NCBI GenBank assembly: GCA_045643145.1
Contig: JAZUKG010000203.1
Location: 11,292 to 75,291, forward strand
Direction of reading: 5' to 3'
Source of the DNA: SVFI01 sp045643145
GTDB lineage: Bacteria; Bacillota; Clostridia; Lachnospirales; Lachnospiraceae
Length of the DNA: 64,000 bases
The notes below the pieces were generated by a model. That model did not search any database. It was given only the letters and a program-made list of their open reading frames with translations, and was not told the origin of the DNA. Each line of letters opens with the position of its first letter. Position 1 is the first letter of the stretch. Shown here piece by piece: positions 1 to 8,129 of the stretch. Both the position numbers and the translations under genes were made by a program.

Positions 1-792
1 AACAGGGATTGGCTTGTTAACGATTGGAAGCCATACCTGTCTGCCATGCAAGTAAGTATATCTTTCATCTGCAGGGTTAACAGCAACAGCTGTATCTCCG
101 AGCATAGTTTCCGGTCTGGTTGTTGCAAATTCCAAAAATTCAGTAGTAGAAGGATTTCCGTTTTCATCTACTAATGGATATTTGATATGCCAGAAATGTC
201 CGGCCTGTTCTTCATACTGAACTTCAGCATCTGAAATAGAAGTATTACATACAGGACACCAGTTAATGATACGTGATCCCTTGTAAATCCATCCTTTTTC
301 ATGCATTTTGCAGAATACCTGAGTTACTGCATCATTACAGCCGGCATCCATTGTAAAACGTTCTCTGTCCCAGTCACAGGAAGAACCGAGTTTCTTGAGC
401 TGTTCAATAATTCTTCCGCCGTATTCTTTTTTCCATTCCCAGGCTCTTTCGAGGAATCCGTCTCTTCCCAGGTCTTCCTTGTCGATGCCTTCTTCTTTTA
501 ACTTTTCAATAATCTTTACTTCTGTTGCAATAGAAGCATGGTCTGTACCAGGCTGCCATAATGCATTGTAGCCCTGCATTCTTTTGAAACGAATGAGGAT
601 ATCCTGCATTGTATTATCAAGGGCATGTCCCATATGAAGCTGTCCTGTGATATTTGGTGGTGGAATAACGATTGTAAATGGCTTTTTGCTGTGATCTACT
701 TCTGCATGGAAATATTTCTTTTCAAGCCAGTTCTGATAGATTTTGTCTTCCATCTGTTTCGGGTCATAATTTTTAGCTAATTCCTTACTCAT
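1..792 (-). CDS. valS: Valyl-tRNA synthetase, N-terminal part (cut by window edge)
   Basis: Class I aminoacyl-tRNA synthetase that charges tRNA-Val with valine in the cytoplasm. Only about the first 264 residues are in the window. The signature HIGH region is visible as PPPNITGQLHMGHALDNT near residues 42-59, and the editing (CP1) domain begins with text such as NWCPVCNTSISDAEVQY, whose Cys pair is typical of bacterial ValRS. The ATG at 792 follows a good AAAGGAG ribosome site. The gene is preceded by a promoter and a T-box leader whose specifier codon is GUA (Val), which independently supports the assignment. The rest of the gene lies left of the window. Confidence 0.97.
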   Translation of the reverse strand, partial: MSKELAKNYDPKQMEDKIYQNWLEKKYFHAEVDHSKKPFTIVIPPPNITGQLHMGHALDNTMQDILIRFKRMQGYNALWQPGTDHASIATEVKIIEKLKEEGIDKEDLGRDGFLERAWEWKKEYGGRIIEQLKKLGSSCDWDRERFTMDAGCNDAVTQVFCKMHEKGWIYKGSRIINWCPVCNTSISDAEVQYEEQAGHFWHIKYPLVDENGNPSTTEFLEFATTRPETMLGDTAVAVNPADERYTYLHGRQVWLPIVNKPIPV

Positions 793-879
793 GATGTGCT
801 CCTTTCTTTTTACCTATGTTTATATCTGAGTGTTATTTGTCTCTGTTGTTGCAGTATCGCTTGATTTCCTGTCTCGATA

Positions 880-1165
880 AAATCGAGACAAATAAAAAAG
901 CCCTCTGCTAATTTCTTAGCAAAGGGCGTTATAAACGCGGTACCACCTTTTTTCACAGCTGTGCTGCCTCAGAGACTTCCATCAAAGTCCTATCCGATAA
1001 CGAGGATAAACCGTAATACCCTAATAAGCTGAGCCGTTCAGGATTCTGCTCAGAAGCTACCTTCAAATAAATCCGACTTAAAATGGTCTTTCAGCGATGC
1101 GTTTGCAACAACCACTCTCTCTGATAAGGAATTTATCCTACTCCTCTTCGTCAACGCTTTTATCT
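880..1165 (-). promoter_or_regulatory. T-box riboswitch leader, valine specifier, upstream of valS
   Basis: On the minus strand the conserved T-box AAGGTGGTACCGCG sits at 949-936. It is followed by a terminator hairpin (GCCCTTTGCTAA / TTAGCAGAGGGC, 927-900) and a T-run. Upstream, the stem I end shows the usual arrangement GAAG-GUA-GC-UUCUGAGC at 1064-1048, so the specifier triplet is GUA at 1060-1058. Uncharged tRNA-Val is expected to pair with the specifier and the T-box and so prevent termination, raising valS expression under valine starvation. The stem I distal part lies at roughly 1145-1090. Confidence 0.95.
900..927 (-). terminator. T-box attenuator hairpin
   Basis: GC-rich stem GCCCTTTGCTAA paired with TTAGCAGAGGGC, followed on the minus strand by TTTTTTATTTG. 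It competes with the antiterminator that contains the T-box at 936-949. Confidence 0.9.
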
Positions 1166-1170
1166 ACTTC

Positions 1171-1199
1171 ATGTTAGCCAAGAATACTTCTTTTGTCAA
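1171..1199 (-). promoter_or_regulatory. valS promoter
   Basis: Minus-strand -35 TTGACA (1199-1194), 17-bp spacer, -10 TAACAT (1176-1171). Transcription would start near 1164, exactly at the 5' end of the T-box leader. Confidence 0.8.
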
Positions 1200-1235
1200 C
1201 TGTTTTTTTGCTCAGGCACTCTTCTTTCCTTCTTG

Positions 1236-2807
1236 TTACTTGAGTAGATCATCCAGCATTTCTTCGAGCACTTTTGCAAACTCCTGTGGATTTTCCTGTG
1301 GAACGGTATGCCCCCATCCATCGATGAGCTCTACCTTTTTGACCGGTGCTTTGATTTCTTCACAGTAATGTATCATATAATCTACCGGGGTCACCCAGTC
1401 ATCCGATCCAGAAATAAAGCCTACCGGCATATCAAAATTCATATCATAATCAAATACACTCTCTATGGTAATCGCATCCATCAGATTCTGATTGATACTG
1501 ACGAATTTATCCAAATCCATCTGAAGCAGATACCATCTGATATCATCCACCCCCATGTACGGAGAAATGTATGCATCCAGTACATAATTTTTCTTATATT
1601 TGGGCTGATGATATTTTTCTGCAAAGCTTCTCACCTTCATCATGTTTTGAACAGTTTCCTCTGCCTGATATTCGATGATAGCCTCAGCAAACTTTTGTGT
1701 ATCATCTCCTGCTTCCTGCGCTTTTTTCAAAGCATCATGGTAGGCATAAAGTTCTGAACCCAAATCCCCCATCTGACCGACTCCCACATATGCCAGCACC
1801 TTATCCGGATGATCGGATGCATATTGGCTTCCTAGCATAGTACCAAAGGAATGTCCGACCAGAATGATTCTGTCCTGATGAAAACGTTCACAGGCATAAT
1901 CTACCAGTTCATCAATATCTGACTGAAGCTGATTAATCGTAGCGGTTTCATTCTTTGGATCTAGTTTTCTATTTTTAAAATAGGTACGTCCGCACCCTCT
2001 TTCATTCCATCCGATTACAGTATAATCATCCTTGAGATAATTGGATATATAGTAAAGCTCCATGGTGTCCGGACTACCCGGCCCTCCGTGAAGCCAGATG
2101 ATAACCGGATTATTATCATCTTCTCCGCGGACCATATAATACTGCTTTTGTCCACCAAGCTCGATGTATCCTTCTTCATCAATTCCGTTTTTACCTGTTA
2201 TCGCTCCCTTGATAAAAATGATATTTCGAAAAGAAATGGTAATCAAAATCAATGCCAAAACAATAACAACAAATCCAATACCGATACCTGATAGTATTTT
2301 AAGGAAAAGGGGCTTTTTCTTTTCTTCTTTTTCCGGCTTAATACTTTTATAATGCTGATAATGGATACCGATATGTCCGATTCCCAGCACAATAGCTGCC
2401 ATAATCAAAAAACTGTTGCAGCCATAGATTCCGAGAAAAAGGAAGGCTATAACCGGGCAGGTAGCACCGGCTAACGGAATACCGCAGCAGGAAACATAAT
2501 AGTCTTCCATCCTTTTTTCACTTTTAAAATATCTGATCCAAAACCCTTCATATATAATCATCAGAAGAGCTGCCAGGATGAGCCACACAGTCCAGTAAGA
2601 AGTAAACCTCACATTGAAATCCGAAAAGATAAGACAAAGCATGGTGGTAAATACCTGCCCGATTCTTTCAAAAGCGCCCAGTATTTTATTTTCATTCTTT
2701 GCATATTTTTCATAATCTTTCGGTTGATTTTTCGTCCATATACCATTTGGAATAAAAAGCATGAGCAAAAAAATCAATCCCACATAGGAAAAGCCAAAAT
2801 GTATCAT
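1236..2807 (-). CDS. Membrane-anchored alpha/beta hydrolase (prolyl iminopeptidase-like)
   Basis: 523 residues in two parts. Residues 1 to about 200 hold several hydrophobic segments (MIHFGFSYVGLIFLLMLFI at the N-terminus, others near 45-70, 90-110, 120-145 and 170-200), so this half is a polytopic membrane domain. The second half is an alpha/beta hydrolase: HGGPGSPDT is the oxyanion motif typical of the S33 prolyl aminopeptidase family, GHSFG carries the nucleophile Ser, and the late GHTVPQE supplies the His. The hydrolase domain probably faces outside. It is the last gene of a unit with the DUF4097, HAAS and PadR genes (18-bp gap to the next), so PadR control is likely. The substrate cannot be read from the sequence; a peptidase or esterase role is equally possible. 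Confidence 0.8.
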   Translation of the reverse strand: MIHFGFSYVGLIFLLMLFIPNGIWTKNQPKDYEKYAKNENKILGAFERIGQVFTTMLCLIFSDFNVRFTSYWTVWLILAALLMIIYEGFWIRYFKSEKRMEDYYVSCCGIPLAGATCPVIAFLFLGIYGCNSFLIMAAIVLGIGHIGIHYQHYKSIKPEKEEKKKPLFLKILSGIGIGFVVIVLALILITISFRNIIFIKGAITGKNGIDEEGYIELGGQKQYYMVRGEDDNNPVIIWLHGGPGSPDTMELYYISNYLKDDYTVIGWNERGCGRTYFKNRKLDPKNETATINQLQSDIDELVDYACERFHQDRIILVGHSFGTMLGSQYASDHPDKVLAYVGVGQMGDLGSELYAYHDALKKAQEAGDDTQKFAEAIIEYQAEETVQNMMKVRSFAEKYHQPKYKKNYVLDAYISPYMGVDDIRWYLLQMDLDKFVSINQNLMDAITIESVFDYDMNFDMPVGFISGSDDWVTPVDYMIHYCEEIKAPVKKVELIDGWGHTVPQENPQEFAKVLEEMLDDLLK

Positions 2808-2825
2808 ATCGCATCACCTTCCATA

Positions 2826-3746
2826 TTATTTTGAAAAACCGACATTCACACTACCCATGCCACAATCCACATCAAGCTTTTGCATAAAGTCTTTGGCATT
2901 TCCCCTTTGTGATTTGTTGCCACCGACTGCGCCGGAAACCTGATCGCCGCCAATCACGATTTCACCCATACCGCATTTTGCGCTGTAAGTCAGTTCTTCC
3001 TTTTCACAATCATAGGTAATATCCGCACTACCCATTCCGACCTTCACGTCAGCTTTTTGAGCCGATAAATGTTTCACTACGCATTCACCCATAGCTACAT
3101 CAAAGTCAACCTTCCATGTCTCCATTCTGTCAAAACTGCAGGTTCCTGCTCCGATTTTGACATCTGCAGTCTCACTATGAACCTCATCAAATACCGCTTC
3201 ACCTGCTCCGATATTGACATTCAGTTCGCTAATGATTAAACAATTCATAACTTCCAATGTTCCGGCGCCAAGCTTGATATCCAATGCATTCACTTTCTCA
3301 GAAGGCAGATAAACACAAACGTATTCACCGTCATTGACTGTATCACCAAAGATACCTCTTTTTTCCTTTATATTGACTGAAAGTTTATTCTCTTTTACTT
3401 CAAATTTTGTTTTTTCTTCACTCGAGTAGGTCGCATAACAGCTTCCGTCCTCACTTAATTTGATTTCTACCGTTCCGGCACCCACTTCCATATCAAGTTC
3501 ATCCAGTTGTTTGATATCAAAGCTTTTTTTATAAAGATCCCCTGTATTACCTTCCTTATTTTTCATATCCATATTCATATTCATATGAATGCCAAAGTGA
3601 TTAAAACCCAGTGTTCCGTTGTTTTCCAGGGCCATAGCTTTGGCCTGTGTCAGTCCTCCGAACAAGGAACCGATCGTACACAGAATCAGTCCGCTTACCA
3701 GTAAAGAACCTATTATAATTCCCATTATTTTAGTTGATTTTTTCAT
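2826..3746 (-). CDS. DUF4097-family membrane-anchored protein
   Basis: 306 residues. The N-terminus has one hydrophobic segment (about residues 7-28, MGIIIGSLLVSGLILCTIG), fitting a signal anchor. The rest is a repetitive beta-rich domain in which short strands recur with a G-A/M-G core (MEVGAGTVEI, IKLGAGTLEV, VNIGAGEAVF, VKIGAGTCSF, VKVGMGSADI, CGMGEIVIG, CGMGSVNVG). This is the parallel beta-solenoid pattern of the DUF4097 / putative adhesin family. Such proteins accompany HAAS (DUF1700) and PadR genes in many Firmicutes, as here. The ATG has a good AGGAG site 7 bases upstream. The molecular role is unknown; an envelope-sensing or adhesive surface is a guess. Confidence 0.8.
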   Translation of the reverse strand: MKKSTKIMGIIIGSLLVSGLILCTIGSLFGGLTQAKAMALENNGTLGFNHFGIHMNMNMDMKNKEGNTGDLYKKSFDIKQLDELDMEVGAGTVEIKLSEDGSCYATYSSEEKTKFEVKENKLSVNIKEKRGIFGDTVNDGEYVCVYLPSEKVNALDIKLGAGTLEVMNCLIISELNVNIGAGEAVFDEVHSETADVKIGAGTCSFDRMETWKVDFDVAMGECVVKHLSAQKADVKVGMGSADITYDCEKEELTYSAKCGMGEIVIGGDQVSGAVGGNKSQRGNAKDFMQKLDVDCGMGSVNVGFSK

Positions 3747-3761
3747 AACTGTCTCCTACTT

Positions 3762-4454
3762 CTACTTTTCTTCAATCTGTTTTACTTTATTTGTCTTTTT
3801 AAACGGCATCTGTAACAATTTCCAAATTCCCTTTGCAGCGGCCGGAAGTACAACGACCAGTGCCTTTACTGTCACAAAAATACCTAACAGGAATAATCCT
3901 GCGCTGATCAGACCGCTACCGATCAGTATCAGTGCTGCCATAGGGCTGGCAATCAGGTTCATAAATCCAAAGATTAAACAAAACACTGCCACAACCAGCA
4001 AAGCAATCGTAACCGCACCAAATGTAACACAAAGTGCAAATACAACTGCGAGTGCTGCAACACCCAAACCAATCATGACTGCAACTGCTGCTATAGCCAA
4101 AGGAATAGTAATCGGTGCGGTAATGATACCCAACAGCACCCAGAATGCAACCATCCAGCCCTTTGTTTCACTTTTGGCTTTTTTTGCTTCTGCCTGATAA
4201 TAAGTAGAATCCTCTGTTTTACCATCCTGATTTGCTGTATCCGAATACACTTCCAGTTCTTTTCCTGCGAGTTCTTCATGAATTTTAAAGGATACCTCAT
4301 TCGGAGAACCCAGTTCTCTGATTACATCCGCCTCATTTTCTTCTCCGGCTTCCTCAAAATATTCTGTATAAAAGCTCATCGCTTCGGTTCTTTCTTCAAT
4401 TGCCAAATCATATAAAAGTGCATTTAAGTCACTTAAAAATTTTGCCTTATTCAC
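3762..4454 (-). CDS. HAAS (DUF1700) signalling membrane protein
   Basis: 230 residues from a GTG start at 4454. The start is chosen because AGGAGGG lies just upstream and the G of the GTG is also the last base of the padR stop codon (TAGTG), so the two genes are translationally coupled; a longer reading frame upstream only runs through padR. The first 75 residues are the helical HAAS domain (NKAKFLSDLNALLYDL, then a YFEEAGEENEADVIRELGSP segment). After a linker, the region from about residue 105 is very hydrophobic (several Ala/Ile/Val-rich membrane spans). HAAS proteins are known partners of PadR-type regulators, probably passing an envelope signal to them, but the mechanism is not established. 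Confidence 0.85.
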   Translation of the reverse strand: MNKAKFLSDLNALLYDLAIEERTEAMSFYTEYFEEAGEENEADVIRELGSPNEVSFKIHEELAGKELEVYSDTANQDGKTEDSTYYQAEAKKAKSETKGWMVAFWVLLGIITAPITIPLAIAAVAVMIGLGVAALAVVFALCVTFGAVTIALLVVAVFCLIFGFMNLIASPMAALILIGSGLISAGLFLLGIFVTVKALVVVLPAAAKGIWKLLQMPFKKTNKVKQIEEK

Positions 4455-4771
4455 TAATTCGTCCCTCCTAAAATATTCGATATCTTTCCCGAATACTCTT
4501 TCCATTCGTTTTGATATTCTGAAAGTTGCCCGGCTCCCTGCGATGTAACCTTGTAATATCTTCTGTTTCGTCCGCCGCATTCCTTGTCATATACTTCCAA
4601 GAAATCACTTTTTTGCAATCTCCTGAGCACCGGATAAAGAGTGGATTCTGATACTTCTAAAACCTGTCTGACTTCCTGCGTAATCTTGTATCCGTAGGTT
4701 CCTTCCTCCTCCTGATGCACAACTGCCAAAACAATCGCATCCAGAAGGGCAGCTCCTGTATTAAAAACCAT
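4454..4771 (-). CDS. PadR-family transcriptional regulator
   Basis: About 105 residues of winged-helix fold: AALLDAIVLAVV helix, then GTYGYKITQEVRQVLEVSESTLYPVLRRLQKSDFL (recognition helix and wing), and YYKVTSQGAGQLSEYQNEW. It matches the small PadR subgroup with a single C-terminal helix. I place the start at the ATG at 4771 (MVFNTGA), 11 bases after an AAAGGA site; an ATG four codons upstream at 4783 abuts that site and is less likely. It heads the PadR-HAAS-DUF4097-hydrolase unit. Two 22-bp palindromes overlap and follow its promoter, which predicts autorepression. Confidence 0.9.
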   Translation of the reverse strand: MVFNTGAALLDAIVLAVVHQEEEGTYGYKITQEVRQVLEVSESTLYPVLRRLQKSDFLEVYDKECGGRNRRYYKVTSQGAGQLSEYQNEWKEYSGKISNILGGTN

Positions 4772-4801
4772 TCGCTTCACCATTCCTTTCTTTTTTGTAT
4801 A

Positions 4802-4856
4802 ATATTATATGCCGTATAATATTATCAACTGTGCATATTATATGGCGTATAATATT
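4802..4856. promoter_or_regulatory. Two near-identical 22-bp operator palindromes (PadR candidate sites)
   Basis: Copy 1 at 4802-4823 and copy 2 at 4835-4856 read ATATTATATG-S-CGTATAATATT and differ only at the central base (C or G). Each is an almost perfect inverted repeat (ATATTATA ... TATAATAT). Centres are 33 bp apart, about three helical turns. Copy 2 covers the promoter -10 and spacer; copy 1 lies just past the expected start site. Confidence 0.7.
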
Positions 4857-4865
4857 ATTTGTCAA
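4837..4865 (-). promoter_or_regulatory. Promoter of the padR unit
   Basis: Perfect minus-strand consensus: -35 TTGACA (4865-4860), 17-bp spacer, -10 TATAAT (4842-4837). The -10 and most of the spacer lie inside the upstream palindrome (4835-4856). Confidence 0.85.
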
Positions 4866-5035
4866 CAAGTATTCTGTAAAAAAATAAATATTCAACAAAT
4901 CGAATAATTCATGCAAGACTTTCAAACCCTAATTCAGTATAATGTGTTTAGTTTATAAATAATGAATATGTATAGACTAAAATCGCGAAGGTAGTTTCAA
5001 CTGTACACAATCGACGCAAAAGAAAGGAATCGAGT

Positions 5036-6211
5036 ATGGAAAATTTTAGTTTTTATTCACCAACCTACTTTGCATTCGGAAAAGATGCAGAAAGTCAGGC
5101 CGGTGCATTAGTAAAGCGTTTTGGCGGATCTAAAGTATTACTTCATTACGGCGGTGGAAGTGTTGTAAGAAGCGGATTATTAGACAGAGTAAAGGATTCT
5201 TTGACAAAAGAAGGCATCAGCTTTGTAGAGCTTGGCGGTGTAAAGCCAAACCCAAGAAGCGGACTGGTATATGAAGGAATTGATTTATGTAAAAAAGAAG
5301 GCGTTGATTTCGTATTAGCAATCGGCGGCGGAAGTACCATCGACTCTTCCAAGGCAATCGCTGCCGGCGTGGTTTATGATGGAGATTTCTGGGACTTCTA
5401 TAGTGGAAAGCGCATTGAAGAAGCACTTCCAATCGGAACTGTATTAACCATCGCAGCAGCAGGAAGCGAAGGCTCACCTGACTCTGTTATTACCAAGGAA
5501 GACGGCATGTTTAAGCGCGGTGCCAGCGGAGATGCTATTCGTCCAAAATTCAGCATTTTGAACCCTGCATTAACTCAGACTCTTCCTGCATATCAGACAG
5601 CCTGCGGTATCACAGATATCATGGCTCATCTTTACGAGCGTTATTTAACCAATTCTACAGAAGTAGAAGTAACCGACAGATTGATCGAAGCTCTGCTTTT
5701 GACCATGAAGCATGAAGGACCTAGAGTAATCGCTGATCCAAACAATTATGAAGCCAGAGCAAACATCATGTGGGCAGGTATGATGGCTCATAACAACAGC
5801 TGTGGTGTTGGTCGTTCTCAGGACTGGAGCAGTCACAATATCGAACATGAACTTTCTGCTCTTTATGACTGTGCTCACGGCGCAGGTCTGGCAGTTACCA
5901 TGCCTGCAGTATTTACCTACAATATGAATCACAACGTAATGCGTTTTGCACAGGTTGCTACCAGAGTTTGGGGTTGTCAGATGGATTTTGAACATCCGGA
6001 AGTAACTGCCAAAGAAGGAATCGAAGCATTCAGAAGCTTCCTGATTTCTCTCGGAATGCCAAAGACTATGACTGAATTTGGCGGTAAAGAAGAAGATATT
6101 CCTTATTTAGCAAAAACCGGATGCTTTGGAAATGGCGGAGACGGTCATGTATACGGATTTGTAAAATTAACCTGTGAAGATGTTGAAAACATCTACAAAC
6201 TTATGCTTTAA
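5036..6211 (+). CDS. Iron-containing alcohol dehydrogenase (butanol dehydrogenase type)
   Basis: 391 residues, the usual length for a group III alcohol dehydrogenase of the NADPH-dependent butanol dehydrogenase (YqdH/BdhA) branch. The N-terminal half binds the nucleotide (GGGS at residues 97-100, PNP at 71-73). The metal ligands are in place: Asp194 and His198 in TDIMAH, His267 in SSHNIEHEL, and His281 in DCAHGAG, with the 14-residue spacing between the last two seen in the family. It interconverts medium or short-chain aldehydes and alcohols in fermentation and acts in the cytoplasm. AAAGGAA precedes the ATG. It stands alone, divergent from padR, and ends at a strong hairpin. Confidence 0.92.
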   Translation: MENFSFYSPTYFAFGKDAESQAGALVKRFGGSKVLLHYGGGSVVRSGLLDRVKDSLTKEGISFVELGGVKPNPRSGLVYEGIDLCKKEGVDFVLAIGGGSTIDSSKAIAAGVVYDGDFWDFYSGKRIEEALPIGTVLTIAAAGSEGSPDSVITKEDGMFKRGASGDAIRPKFSILNPALTQTLPAYQTACGITDIMAHLYERYLTNSTEVEVTDRLIEALLLTMKHEGPRVIADPNNYEARANIMWAGMMAHNNSCGVGRSQDWSSHNIEHELSALYDCAHGAGLAVTMPAVFTYNMNHNVMRFAQVATRVWGCQMDFEHPEVTAKEGIEAFRSFLISLGMPKTMTEFGGKEEDIPYLAKTGCFGNGGDGHVYGFVKLTCEDVENIYKLML

Positions 6212-6251
6212 TCTACCCTCACACATATAGCTTGAACTATTCAAGCGAACA

Positions 6252-6287
6252 AAAAATAGTCCATACCGTTTGGTATGGACTATTTTT
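6252..6287. terminator. Bidirectional terminator between ADH and SHOCT genes
   Basis: Long inverted repeat AAAAATAGTCCATACC - GTTT - GGTATGGACTATTTTT. T-runs flank it on both strands, so it can end transcription of both convergent genes. Confidence 0.9.
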
Positions 6288-6303
6288 ATTATGATCATTT
6301 TTA

Positions 6304-7950
6304 TTATAACTGCATGTTTTCTACTAAACGACGCTTTTCTTCATCGAATTCAGCCTGGCTGATAATACCATTCTCTAATAAGATCTTGAGCTTCATAGCT
6401 GCTTTCTGGAATTCGTCTAATGTCATTGCACCACCTGTTGCAGGTTTTGCTGCAGGTGCAGGTGCCGGAGTTGCCGGCTTTGGAGCTGCAGGTGCCGGTG
6501 CAGGTGCTGCAGATTTTTCCTCTGCTTTTGGAGCTGCAGGTGCTGGTGCAGGTGCAGGTGCTGCGGCTGGCTTTTCGTCCTTATTCATAGCTGCCATAGC
6601 TGCGGCTGCGGCTGCTTCCATAGGATTTGCCTGTTTAGCTGCTTCTGCTGCAGGTGCTGGTGCTGGTGCTTCTGGCTTTGGAGCCTGAGCTGCAGGCTGT
6701 GGGTTCTGAGCTGCTTTACTAGCTGCAACCTTTGCCACTTCTGCTTCATATTTTCTAAATTCAAGCATTTCTGCTGCTTTACGAGCTTTTTCTGCTGCTT
6801 CAGCCTTTGCTTTGGCAGCTTCTTCTTTTCTACGTTTTTCTTCTTCGATTCTGCGTTTTTCAGCTTCTTCAGCTTCCTTACGTGCTCTTTCTTCAGCTTC
6901 CTTACGCGCTTTTTCTTCTGCTGCAAGTCTTGCCTTTTCTTCTTCTGCACGACGAATCTTTTCTTCTTCCATCTTTACGATGGCATCTTTTGCAAATTTT
7001 AATGCTGCTGCATTTGCTTCTTTTGTAACGATTTCTTCTACAGCCTTGATATTCTTCTGATCTTCAGCCTTTGCAGCTTCTGCTTCTTTTGCACGTGCTT
7101 CTGAACCAACACGAGTAACTTCTGCTTCTTTTTCTGCATCAGCTTCCTGCTGAGCTTTCACCTTTACTTCTTCTACTTCTTTTTTAACTTCTTCTTCAGC
7201 CTTTGCTTTTGCTTCATCATAACGCTTCTTTGCTTCTTCTTCTGCCTTACGAACTGCTTCAGCAATTGCCTTCTTATTTTCTTCTTCTACTGCTTTCAGT
7301 TTTTCGTTAACAGTCTGTTTTCCTTTTTCTTCAGCCTGCTTTACTGCTGCTTCTACTTTCTTCTTACCTTCTGCATCCTTTTTAGCAGCGGCATCATCTT
7401 TTACTTTCTTTACTCTTTCATCAGATAATTTAGCAAATTCCTGAGCTTTCTTGATATTCTCTTCTGCTAATTTTCTGGCAGATTCTTCTGCAATTTTACG
7501 AGTATGTTCGCTGGTAGCTTTACGGATGGTTTCTTCTTCAATAGCACGACGAGCTTCGTCCTTTTCAGAAGAAGTACTCTCTGTTACTTCCTTGGCTGCT
7601 TTTCTGGCTGCTTCATCTGCAATACGGAAAGCAGATTCAATGGCTGCCTTCTTGGCATTTAATCCTGCAGTCTGACGAATCGCTTCTTCTGCTGATTTAA
7701 TCGCATTTTCAGACGGTGCCGGTCCGTTATTATTACCATTCTGATTATTGTTCTGGTTGTTATTGTTCTGGTTGTTATTGTTCTGATTATTATTTACATT
7801 TCCTGCTTTGTTTGGTTCAGCCGGTTTTTCCTGTGCATTCGCATTATTTGCTTTGTTCCCCTGTCCAGCAATATTCATTGCTGCTGCAGCTGCTTTTCTA
7901 GCTGCTTCTTCGGCTGCTCTTCTTGCATTTTCCATGTTATTATCTGCCAT
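6304..7950 (-). CDS. Ala/Glu/Lys-rich coiled-coil protein with C-terminal SHOCT domain
   Basis: 548 residues, with no signal peptide or membrane segment seen. Layout: Ala-rich helix (1-28), an Asn/Gln spacer (about 48-78, built of NNQNN units), a very long charged helical region of repeated EEARK/AEEK heptad-like units (about 85-410, coiled coil), an Ala/Pro-rich linker of PAPAPA type (about 410-505), then a SHOCT domain from about 510 (LDEFQKAAMKLKILLENGIISQAEFDEEKRRLV). SHOCT domains are small oligomerisation or binding modules whose exact role is unknown. The composition resembles TolA-like stalks, but no TolA domain is seen. The start has AGGGGCGAG upstream. It lies 180 bp downstream of the ABC operon, possibly as its own unit. 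Function unknown. Confidence 0.8.
   Translation of the reverse strand: MADNNMENARRAAEEAARKAAAAAMNIAGQGNKANNANAQEKPAEPNKAGNVNNNQNNNNQNNNNQNNNQNGNNNGPAPSENAIKSAEEAIRQTAGLNAKKAAIESAFRIADEAARKAAKEVTESTSSEKDEARRAIEEETIRKATSEHTRKIAEESARKLAEENIKKAQEFAKLSDERVKKVKDDAAAKKDAEGKKKVEAAVKQAEEKGKQTVNEKLKAVEEENKKAIAEAVRKAEEEAKKRYDEAKAKAEEEVKKEVEEVKVKAQQEADAEKEAEVTRVGSEARAKEAEAAKAEDQKNIKAVEEIVTKEANAAALKFAKDAIVKMEEEKIRRAEEEKARLAAEEKARKEAEERARKEAEEAEKRRIEEEKRRKEEAAKAKAEAAEKARKAAEMLEFRKYEAEVAKVAASKAAQNPQPAAQAPKPEAPAPAPAAEAAKQANPMEAAAAAAMAAMNKDEKPAAAPAPAPAPAAPKAEEKSAAPAPAPAAPKPATPAPAPAAKPATGGAMTLDEFQKAAMKLKILLENGIISQAEFDEEKRRLVENMQL
7738..7797. repeat. 15-bp tandem repeat coding the Asn/Gln spacer
   Basis: Imperfect direct copies of TTGTTCTGGTTGTTA (plus strand), about four units, encoding NNQNN on the minus strand. 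The array is in frame (15 bp = 5 codons), so copy-number changes would alter linker length without a frameshift. Confidence 0.8.
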
Positions 7951-8129
7951 TTTTCTCGCCCCTATATCTATAATATTTGCTTCCCTTATATATTTTTGTG
8001 CGCAAAAAAGGAAGCATACGCATTTTCTAGACTAGTATATCACAATAAATTATATATTTCTACTAAAAACTAAAAGAAACATGCTAAAAAATTAGATATA
8101 ATATCTATGTATTTATACCAAAAACTCGG

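Noticed and set aside
3619..4197. Plus-strand open frame of 192 codons
   Set aside because: It lies antisense to the membrane part of the HAAS protein; the low-complexity Ala/Thr/Ile content is a shadow effect.
5011..5021. Shared TCGACGCAAAA before the ADH gene and (minus strand, near 40540-40550) before the GH3 gene
   Set aside because: An 11-base match at different distances from the ribosome site and without symmetry may be chance; not strong enough to call a regulatory motif.
6275..6688. Plus-strand Ala/Gly-rich open frame
   Set aside because: It is the antisense of the Ala/Pro-rich linker of the SHOCT protein; composition is explained by the minus-strand gene.
7738..7797. CRISPR or minisatellite outside genes
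   Set aside because: The 15-bp copies are inside a gene, in frame and without spacers.
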